Assembly (NCBI RefSeq): GCF_012927485.1
Contig: NZ_JABBPC010000022.1
Location: forward strand, 1-61,498
Direction of reading: 5' to 3'
Length of the DNA: 61,498 nt
Source: Polaromonas sp.
GTDB taxonomy: Bacteria; Pseudomonadota; Gammaproteobacteria; Burkholderiales; Burkholderiaceae_C
This document shows positions 1 to 5,070 of this stretch, in pieces; the first letter of the stretch is position 1; the number at the start of each line of letters is the position of its first letter. The notes beneath the pieces were generated by a model, which was not told the origin of the DNA, searched no databases, and worked only from the letters and a program-made list of their open reading frames with translations. The position numbers and the translations under genes are program-made.

Positions 1-81
1 CCCATCGGTTACATTCCCCCTGCCGAAGCTGAAGAAAATTACTATCGGCAATTAACCAGTCAGGCTGCAGTGTCTGCCTGA
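1..81 (+). CDS. IS3-family transposase OrfB, C-terminal fragment (5'-truncated by window edge)
   Basis: The reading frame is open from base 1 and encodes PIGYIPPAEAEENYYRQL followed by a short Ala/Ser-rich tail and TGA. This matches the last residues of IS3-family DDE transposases, downstream of the catalytic core. The catalytic part is outside the window, so activity cannot be judged. It reads opposite to the neighbouring cassette genes. Confidence 0.8.
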   Translation, partial: PIGYIPPAEAEENYYRQLTSQAAVSA

Positions 82-120
82 CTTAACCCAACGGGCCTCC
101 ACGAAACCCGGGGCGATTCA
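1..120 (+). mobile_element. Right end of an IS3-family insertion sequence (rest outside window)
   Basis: Positions 1-81 read in frame as the C-terminal 26 residues of an IS3-family OrfB transposase (typical GY.PPAEAE..YYRQ tail), ending in TGA. About 40 bases later comes a terminal inverted repeat whose outward reading begins TGAATCGCCCCGGG, a form common in IS3-group elements of Burkholderiales, ending at about 120. The element abuts the remaining part of an attC site at 121, so it has inserted into the outer cassette boundary of the integron array. The other end and any target duplication lie outside the window. Confidence 0.8.
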
Positions 121-174
121 CGTTTGAATTAAGCCGGCCCGCGAAGCGGGTTCGGCTTGAATGAACTGTTAGAC
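115..174 (-). repeat. Integron attC site (outermost seen, outer end lost to IS insertion)
   Basis: The core ends in GTTAGAC at 168-174 and carries paired arms TTGAATTAAGCCG and CGGCTTGAATGAA around a GC-rich centre. It is almost base-for-base the same as the attC at 1495-1554 from position 121 onward. The expected outer core (RYYYAAC) is replaced by the IS terminal repeat ending at about 120. It belongs to the cassette holding the 85-residue membrane protein, whose stop codon lies inside the GTTAGAC core. Confidence 0.8.
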
Positions 175-426
175 CTGTGCCTTCCGCATCTTCCGCTCGC
201 GTTTGAGATAGCGGATACATCCAATTGTGACAATCAGGCCAATGACTACGGTTGCCAATCCTGCCAACAGCCACGTAGTTGACGGACCAGTGAGAGGTTC
301 GCAGTTCGCCACACAAGCGATAGGCTCCAAATGAATTAAGTCAGCACCCTGTAAGGACCAAAGCACGCCAAGGAGGGTGAGCACGATCCCTAATAGTGCG
401 AAAACTCGCGCTAGCCAAATTTTCAT
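169..426 (-). CDS. Cassette-encoded small membrane protein, unknown function
   Basis: The 85-residue product has two predicted membrane helices (about residues 4-24 and 51-72), a short linker with two cysteines (VANCEPL region) and a strongly basic C-terminal tail (KRERKMRK), suggesting both ends face the cytoplasm. A good ribosome site (TAGGAGACGAC) precedes the ATG. The gene fills an integron cassette between attC sites at 115-174 and 510-572, and its stop overlaps the attC core, as is usual for cassettes. I do not recognise a family. Small membrane proteins of unknown role are frequent in chromosomal cassette arrays. Confidence 0.65.
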   Translation of the reverse strand: MKIWLARVFALLGIVLTLLGVLWSLQGADLIHLEPIACVANCEPLTGPSTTWLLAGLATVVIGLIVTIGCIRYLKRERKMRKAQV

Positions 427-509
427 GTCGTCTCCTAAAGCAAGAAAAGATGCTGACCGACAATTGTCAGAACACTAAAATTCGTCGCTGCGATGAGGTT
501 CGTGCGCAG

Positions 510-572
510 GTCTAACGTAAAGTTGAGGGGTGCGCCGCTTTTGACGCGTCCCTCTCGAACGCTCTGTTAGGC
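510..572 (-). repeat. Integron attC site
   Basis: The site is 63 bases long, with consensus cores GTCTAAC (510-516) and GTTAGGC (566-572) at the ends and imperfect complementary arms between them (AGTTGAGGGG.GCG against CGCGTCCCTCTCGAAC). It marks the downstream end of the TipAS cassette and the entry to the membrane-protein cassette. Confidence 0.85.
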
Positions 573-617
573 GAGATGTGATGCGCAGTGGCGAAGCAAA
601 CCCGCTTACAGGTTACG

Positions 618-983
618 TTATGCATAAACATAGATAGCCTCACCCAAGAATCCCACCATATTCCGGTGATACGCGTTGTGGAAGTCCTTCATATCCTTGT
701 TGTCGCTGTAGAAAAGACCCATGCCAATGTAGGCTTCTCTCGAAGGCACATAAAACCGGGAAGCAATAGCGTAACGCTGGGCCATGATCTCCTGGACTGC
801 TGGCGAGGAGGCTTGCGAACCGTCCAGCATGGTAGCCAACCTTTTATAAAGTGCGTCCCAATCAATATGCACCTGCTGTTTATTGACGTGCGACCAATTG
901 TTGGTCTCCGACAGGGATTTTGCTTGCTCGGCATTCAGTGCATTTTTGCATTGTGCGAGATATTCCGGGGTTGAATTTTGCAT
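618..983 (-). CDS. Stand-alone TipAS-domain protein in an integron cassette
   Basis: The 121-residue product is essentially only a TipAS-type helical domain: a helix with W..L..RL..ML.G followed by SSPAVQE...QRY, then FYVPSREAYIGMG.FY and a final helix GFLGEAIYVY. TipAS is the ligand-binding domain of TipA-type MerR regulators (thiopeptide antibiotics), and related stand-alone domains bind albicidin. Here there is no MerR DNA-binding part. The ribosome site AGAAGGATAT lies upstream of the ATG, and the reading frame is intact between attC sites 510-572 and 1043-1129. Role as a drug- or metabolite-sequestering protein is inference. The family call is fairly firm, the ligand unknown. Confidence 0.7.
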   Translation of the reverse strand: MQNSTPEYLAQCKNALNAEQAKSLSETNNWSHVNKQQVHIDWDALYKRLATMLDGSQASSPAVQEIMAQRYAIASRFYVPSREAYIGMGLFYSDNKDMKDFHNAYHRNMVGFLGEAIYVYA

Positions 984-1042
984 GTTCTATATCCTTCTGA
1001 ATAGGGCTACCTTTTATATGCTGCAACTTGTTAAGAGCGGTG

Positions 1043-1129
1043 GCCTAACGTAGAGTTAACCGGCGCGGCGCGGCTTTATCGCGCCGCGTCCAGCGACTGA
1101 AAGGAGCGGGGTTGAGCGCCGGGTTAGAG
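1043..1129 (-). repeat. Integron attC site (87 bases, GC-rich arms)
   Basis: The ends carry cores GCCTAAC (1043-1049) and GTTAGAG (1123-1129). Between them TAGAGTTAACCGGCGC pairs imperfectly with GCGCCGGGTT-like sequence, and an inner stem GGCGCGGC/GCGCCGCG extends the fold. It closes the pseudogene cassette and precedes the TipAS cassette. Confidence 0.8.
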
Positions 1130-1139
1130 GTGAAGCTAC

Positions 1140-1489
1140 TCACAGCGAATAGTCCTCAAATTTGACGAGACGCCAACAAGAGGCTGTTTTTTCAAAGCTA
1201 AACGCAAATGAATAGTCGGTATCCGGTTTGGTGAATTGCACCAAAACTCGCCCTTGCTTAGACCCCACTAATTTTTCAAATGGAATCGTGGCCGTTTTGT
1301 CTTGCTTTGGTAATCAAGACGTGAGTATTTCGGATCAGCCGCGCTGCGGATCTTGTATGTGACCGTTTTTGGTTCAGGCTCAGATGAGCCATTAACGTAT
1401 GTGGCCGAAAGCGGGAAACGGGTGTTCTGTCTTTGAAACTACTGCATACTTTCGAACTTCAATAGGAAGGAGGCAATAAGTTTGTGCAT
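1140..1489 (-). pseudogene. Broken cassette gene (frameshift plus early stop), unknown family
   Basis: Reading leftward from an ATG at 1489, the frame stops after 16 codons (MHKLIASFLLKFESMQ). Coding sense then continues in a second frame (QNTRFPLSATYVNGSSEPEP...YSRLDYQSKT). Near 1300 it shifts to a third frame (TATIPFEKLVGSKQGRVL ... CWRLVKFEDYSL), ending with TGA at 1140-1142. The pieces together look like one small, probably exported protein of about 110 residues whose tail resembles NTF2-like or lipoprotein domains, but I cannot name the family. It occupies the cassette between attC 1043-1129 and attC 1495-1554. Confidence 0.55.
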
Positions 1490-1494
1490 ATAAC

Positions 1495-1554
1495 CTCTAA
1501 CGCCTGAATTAAGCCGAGCCGCGAAGCGGCTTCGGCTTGAATGAATTGTTAGGC
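1495..1554 (-). repeat. Integron attC site (60 bases, classic 59-be form)
   Basis: It starts CTCTAAC and ends GTTAGGC, with arms TGAATTAAGCCG and CGGCTTGAATGAA around a GCCGCGAAGCGGC hairpin. The same arms recur at 121-174 and, with a long loop, at 1976-2092. This repeat family across the array is the mark of a chromosomal integron. It lies directly after the stop of the GFA-family gene. Confidence 0.9.
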
Positions 1555-1564
1555 TGCGTACCGA

Positions 1565-1939
1565 TTACCACAGGTTCTTTCCGTCAATCACGGAAACCGA
1601 CGCGCTTGCTGCATCGAAGTCATCAAAGAGCCGCGCGTTGACGCCAATGCGGCGAGTTTTCTTGTCCCAGCTTCCGTCACGCTCGAATGCGGGACTGTCC
1701 GAGAAGATTGGTATGCCGCAGTTCTTGCAAAAGTGGTGAGCTACGAGCTTCGTTTTCCAGCGATAGATCTCATCGTCTTCAGTCGAAGCATTGACCTGAA
1801 ATTGTTCTGGCTGATAGTAGGCATACAGCGCACCGCGTTTTGAGCAGAACGAACAAGTGCAACGTGTGAGTTGCTCAGGAACATTGCCATCTATCTCGAA
1901 GCTGGTTTTCCCACAGTGACAACTACCTTTGATGGTCAT
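1565..1939 (-). CDS. GFA/CENP-V family zinc protein (cassette-encoded)
   Basis: The 124-residue product has the full GFA fold signature: CHCG near the start (residues 7-10), CTCSFC around residues 28-33, and CKNCG near residue 71, giving the two zinc sites of the family. GFA proteins were named after glutathione-dependent formaldehyde-activating enzyme, but most members have no proven substrate. The gene is a complete cassette between attC 1495-1554 and attC 1976-2092. Its first bases overlap the read-through end of the DUF1697 frame. GFA genes are common cargo of chromosomal integrons. Family certain, reaction unknown. Confidence 0.85.
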   Translation of the reverse strand: MTIKGSCHCGKTSFEIDGNVPEQLTRCTCSFCSKRGALYAYYQPEQFQVNASTEDDEIYRWKTKLVAHHFCKNCGIPIFSDSPAFERDGSWDKKTRRIGVNARLFDDFDAASASVSVIDGKNLW

Positions 1940-2615
1940 GCATTTCTCCTAATCGACGAAAAGAGTTGAAAAGCACCCTAACGCTTGAATTAAGCCGAGA
2001 CGCAACGTGGCAGTAGTGAGCCGACACGACAGCAGCAACGGCAGAAATAGACGAAGCTAAGATGCGGCTTCGGCTTGGATGAATTGTTAGGCTCCAGCCT
2101 CGTGCTGCCGCGCATTTCTTGATAGTGTCCCATGTGCGTGTTGTGACGTTCTTTCCAAGCGTCTTTTCAATGAGTGTCATGAAGATTGGGCCGCACTCAT
2201 GTGGAACATACGCCGTGAACACCTCAGCGCCATCCATGGCTAGGATTTTGGCGCCATCGAGCTCAATAGGCAGCAACAGGTTTTCCTTGTGCGGTTGACT
2301 CAAGAAGGTCACAACTCGCTTTGCCTCTGGCGAGATGTGAAAGTCAGAGTAGGGGTCCGTCTTGAGCAACGCGAGCAGGTGGTTAGTAGTACGCACAATA
2401 ACAGGAAAGCTACGAGGGAGATATTTCTCCATGCCGGATTCAATAACTTTGGCCAGATTCGATTCTTGTTTTTTGGCGCCGGTAAAAACCACGTTGCCAC
2501 TGGACAGAATCGTTCTAACGTCCGTGAAGCCGATCTTCTCGAAGCATTCCTTGAGATCGGCCATCTTGGCGTTCATTGGGCTGACACCACGAAGAAATGC
2601 AACGTAGCGAGGCAT
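1923..2615 (-). CDS. DUF1697 protein, first cassette, reading through its own attC
   Basis: The start is the ATG at 2615 with ribosome site AGGAG six bases upstream. It begins MPRYVAFLRGVSPMNAKMAD, the usual DUF1697 opening, followed by LSSGNVVF and the conserved C-terminal WDTIKKCAAARG. Family members normally end about there (some 180 residues). Here there is no stop, so the frame runs on through the attC at 1976-2092 and ends at 1923, adding about 60 non-family residues and overlapping the next gene's start. It is the cassette next to the presumed attI, so would be the best expressed. DUF1697 function is unknown. Confidence 0.8.
   Translation of the reverse strand: MPRYVAFLRGVSPMNAKMADLKECFEKIGFTDVRTILSSGNVVFTGAKKQESNLAKVIESGMEKYLPRSFPVIVRTTNHLLALLKTDPYSDFHISPEAKRVVTFLSQPHKENLLLPIELDGAKILAMDGAEVFTAYVPHECGPIFMTLIEKTLGKNVTTRTWDTIKKCAAARGWSLTIHPSRSRILASSISAVAAVVSAHYCHVASRLNSSVRVLFNSFRRLGEMHDHQR
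1976..2092 (-). repeat. Integron attC site with long central loop (117 bases)
   Basis: Cores CCCTAAC (1976-1982) and GTTAGGC (2086-2092) with the same arms as other sites in the array (TTGAATTAAGCCGAG and GCTTCGGCTTGGATGAA), but with about 60 extra bases in the terminal loop. The coding frame of the DUF1697 gene passes through it. Confidence 0.85.
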
Positions 2616-2629
2616 TTGTCGCTCCTGGG

Positions 2630-2636
2630 GCCTAAC
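2630..2636 (-). other. Probable attI/first-cassette recombination junction
   Basis: The heptamer GTTAGGC (read on the minus strand) directly precedes the first cassette's ribosome site. No matching outer core and arms follow to the right, so this is the expected crossover point between attI and the first cassette rather than an attC. The sequence to its right is AT-rich and holds a large palindrome instead of a recognisable attI. Confidence 0.55.
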
Positions 2637-2640
2637 TAAT

Positions 2641-2690
2641 ATTAGACATCCGAATAGACGCAAAACATTGCGTCTATTCGGATGTCTAAT
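2641..2690. repeat. Perfect palindrome, 23-bp arms with AACA loop, in the attI region
   Basis: The left arm 2641-2663 (ATTAGACATCCGAATAGACG..) is exactly complementary to the right arm 2668-2690, leaving a four-base loop at 2664-2667. Pairing stops at once outside the arms. Neither side carries a convincing T-run, so a plain Rho-independent terminator is not obvious. It lies between the first cassette junction (2630-2636) and the integrase relic, where attI and the divergent promoters of an integron normally lie. Confidence 0.95.
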
Positions 2691-3314
2691 TATTTATAAA
2701 AATGTAAGATGATTTTAAATTTATCCATGTAGCGAAATTTAGCACCTTCTAAAATAAATGCAATGCCCATCAGAAAATTTACCTAGGCAAGAACCTACGT
2801 TGCTCGATTAAGTCAGGGGGAAAATCCGCTTGAAGCATGACAGTACCCGTACTGAGCAGGCTTATACGGACTGGGTTAAACGCGCATTAGGGTTGGCAGT
2901 GCACTCTCCCGCGCTGGTCGCGAGATGCGCGAGCACGGCACTTTCGAGTTCGCAAATGAAGCGGTCAGCTATCAGGAACTCAGCACCATGTTCGAGACAT
3001 GACGAGCGTGATATTTATTCTCCAATTGCCGATTCCTTCCAACAGCATGGCCCCAGTGGGCCCACAAGAGCTGTTCTTTTGCAGCCTGATAAACTCCGCT
3101 TGACTCTTTTCTTTGGAGAGAATCGCGCGGCCGGATTGGGTGGGCAGCTGTCGGTCGCTCGCAAAACTGCATGGTCGTTTTCAGTCGGAAGCAGAAGTTC
3201 GGCCTCCAACGCTTGACCCTCTGTTTTTGGCCGAACACTGCTGCCGGCCACGCCTCCGAATTCATGAAAATTATGGCTCTGCATCAAGCGCGGGCTATTC
3301 ACGCATACCGCCTA
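2691..3314. other. Intergenic decay zone between integron and M20 gene
   Basis: Bases 2691-2780 are markedly AT-rich compared with the rest of the window and could have held the cassette promoter. Bases 2788-2888 hold the integrase relic. A following frame (about 2900-3002, ending REMREHGTFEFANEAVSYQE.. then TGA) looks protein-like but I do not recognise it. Bases 3003-3314 show no supportable gene. Confidence 0.5.
2788..2888 (+). pseudogene. Integron integrase (intI) N-terminal relic with in-frame stop
   Basis: In one frame the sequence reads LLD-stop-VRGKIRLKHDSTRTEQAY then TDWVKR. This matches the start of integron tyrosine recombinases (LLDQVRE.IRLKHYS.RTEQAY..WI.R). The stop is TAA at 2809-2811, where a CAA glutamine codon is expected. 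Homology ends abruptly after the KR, so the core-binding remainder, the catalytic domain and the tyrosine are all absent. It reads rightward, opposite to the cassettes, which is the normal integron geometry. Without a functional integrase here, the array can only be moved by one supplied elsewhere. Confidence 0.7.
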
Positions 3315-4538
3315 ATGACTGATTACGACCGACTCGACACCTGGGTGGACACCTATTTCAACGAAGAAGTCCGCTTTTTGCAGGACCTCATTCGCGTGCC
3401 GACCGATACGCCGCCGGGTAACAACGCACCCCATGCCGAGCGCACCGCCGAGTTACTCAACGCCTTCGGTTTTGAGGCCGAGAAGTACCCGGTGCCACAG
3501 GCCGATGTGAAGGCCTATGGCATGGAGTCGATTACCAATCTAATCGTACGCCGTCACTATGGGGTTGGCCGCACGATTGCCCTGAATGCCCACGGCGATG
3601 TGGTGCCTCCTGGCGAGGGCTGGACTCACGACCCCTATGGCGGCGAGATCGAGGATGGCAAGATTTATGGCCGCGCTGCCGCTGTCAGCAAAAGCGATTT
3701 CGCCAGCTTCACCTTTGCCGTGCGCGCGCTGGAGTCATTGAGCGCACCGCTGCACGGCAACGTCGAACTGCATTTCACCTACGACGAGGAATTTGGGGGT
3801 GAATTGGGGCCTGGGTGGCTGCTCAAGAAGGGCCTGACTCACCCCGATCTGATGATTGCAGCGGGGTTCTCCTACGAAGTCGTGACCGCCCACAACGGCT
3901 GCCTGCAAATGGAAGTGACGGTACACGGCAAGATGGCTCACGCTGCCATTCCGCACACCGGGGTGGATGCGCTGCAATGCGCCGTTGGCATTCTCAATGC
4001 GCTGTATGCGCAGAACGCGCTGTACCAGCGAGTCACCTCCAACGTCGAGGGCATACAGCATCCCTATCTCAACGTGGGGCGTATTGAAGGTGGCACCAAC
4101 ACAAATGTGGTTCCGGGAAAAGTCACGTTCAAGCTAGACCGCCGCATCATCCCGGAAGAAAATCCTGCAGAGGTGGAGGCTGTTATCCGCCAGGTAATCA
4201 CCGATGCGGCGGGCCGCTTTCCGGGAATCAGCGTTGAAATCAGGCGGCTGCTGCTGGCCCACGCGATGCAAGCACTTCCTGGCAACAAGCCTCTGGTGGA
4301 GGCCCTCCAAAAACACGCTGCAACGTTGTTCGGCCAGCAGATCCCCACCATGGGTACACCGCTGTATACCGATGTCCGCCTGTATGCGGAAGCTGGCATT
4401 CCCGGTGTCGTCTACGGCGCGGGGCCGCGCAGCGTGCTGGAGTCCCACGCCAAACGTTCTGACGAGCGACTTGATCTCGAGGACTTGCGTCGTGCCACCA
4501 AGGTCATTGCGAGGACGCTGAAGGACCTGCTGAGTTAA
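3315..4538 (+). CDS. M20-family metallohydrolase (ArgE/DapE/acetylornithine deacetylase-like)
   Basis: The 407-residue product matches M20 amidohydrolases/peptidases in length and layout: metal-binding HGDV (His93, Asp95), bridging Asp128 in SKSD, catalytic YDEEFGG (Glu158/159), lid domain about residues 185-300, and a late metal ligand His378 in ESHAKRSDER. These enzymes remove acyl or amino-acid groups from amides in the cytoplasm. The start at 3315 was chosen because family homology begins there. An upstream ATG at 3264 is in frame but adds non-family residues. It converges with the DUF1854 gene of the cyanophycin locus, so a role on arginine- or aspartate-containing peptides is possible but inferred. 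Confidence 0.85.
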   Translation: MTDYDRLDTWVDTYFNEEVRFLQDLIRVPTDTPPGNNAPHAERTAELLNAFGFEAEKYPVPQADVKAYGMESITNLIVRRHYGVGRTIALNAHGDVVPPGEGWTHDPYGGEIEDGKIYGRAAAVSKSDFASFTFAVRALESLSAPLHGNVELHFTYDEEFGGELGPGWLLKKGLTHPDLMIAAGFSYEVVTAHNGCLQMEVTVHGKMAHAAIPHTGVDALQCAVGILNALYAQNALYQRVTSNVEGIQHPYLNVGRIEGGTNTNVVPGKVTFKLDRRIIPEENPAEVEAVIRQVITDAAGRFPGISVEIRRLLLAHAMQALPGNKPLVEALQKHAATLFGQQIPTMGTPLYTDVRLYAEAGIPGVVYGAGPRSVLESHAKRSDERLDLEDLRRATKVIARTLKDLLS

Positions 4539-4551
4539 GCCGCCACGCGCG

Positions 4552-5070
4552 TTAAAGAAAGCGCTCCAACAATCGGCGTGAGGCACGATCCAGGGCCGTC
4601 ATATTGGGCACGCTGTATTGCACTCCTTCGCTACCCGCAATCAGCAGGGCCTGACGTCCCAAACGGCGAATATCCTCTTCGCCCTTGAGTACAAACGAGG
4701 TGTCGCCCCGATCGGTTTCGACCGTCCAGATGCTCGGCGTCGCAAAAGTCGAGACACTTACAAGCCGCTTGATCTCGGGTACGAAATCGCGCAGGGCCAA
4801 CTCTTCTTGAAGCAGCGCGCGCAGTGCCGTCGGCAAGGCCTGCAGCCGCTCTATCCACGCCACCTCGTGACCCTCGGTATTGACCAGCGAAATACCTTCA
4901 TCGGGCGCCGCGAGGGGAAACGCCCGCACCGGCACCACGCCAGCATGCTGCTCACCATTAGCGTCAATGAACAACAACCGCCCCGACGCTTGGCGCTCGA
5001 GCCGAAAGCCCGGAGAGACAAGGGAATCGAAATCAAAATGGGGGGCTGTCATGCTTAGACCTTCGCTCAT
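4552..5070 (-). CDS. DUF1854 protein, cyanophycin-associated
   Basis: The 172-residue protein contains the DUF1854 signature (residues about 60-170: EVAWIERLQALP, EELALRDFVPEI, STFATPSIWTVETDRG, RLLERFL end). Its start ATG overlaps the stop of the upstream ABC transporter gene by ATGA, indicating translational coupling. In Burkholderiales this pair sits beside cyanophycin synthetase genes and is annotated as cyanophycin-metabolism associated. The biochemical role is unknown. An internal ATG at 5052 (MTAPHFDF) is an alternative start. No signal peptide or membrane segment is visible, so a cytoplasmic partner of the transporter is likely. Confidence 0.8.
   Translation of the reverse strand: MSEGLSMTAPHFDFDSLVSPGFRLERQASGRLLFIDANGEQHAGVVPVRAFPLAAPDEGISLVNTEGHEVAWIERLQALPTALRALLQEELALRDFVPEIKRLVSVSTFATPSIWTVETDRGDTSFVLKGEEDIRRLGRQALLIAGSEGVQYSVPNMTALDRASRRLLERFL

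Noticed and set aside
83..316. Minus-strand frame over the IS end and attC
   Set aside because: It crosses the IS terminal repeat and the attC stem and overlaps the better-supported membrane protein gene.
2641..2690. Plain Rho-independent terminator
   Set aside because: Arms are unusually long and perfect, and neither side carries a convincing T-run.
1..2700. CRISPR array
   Set aside because: The repeated arms at 115-2092 are unevenly spaced, imperfect palindromes with GTTRRRY ends next to genes, which is the attC pattern; no regular spacer array exists in the window.
2830..3216. A 128-codon open frame starting at the integrase relic
   Set aside because: Only the first 20 or so residues resemble IntI; the rest is unrelated, so it is chance extension of a relic, not a gene.
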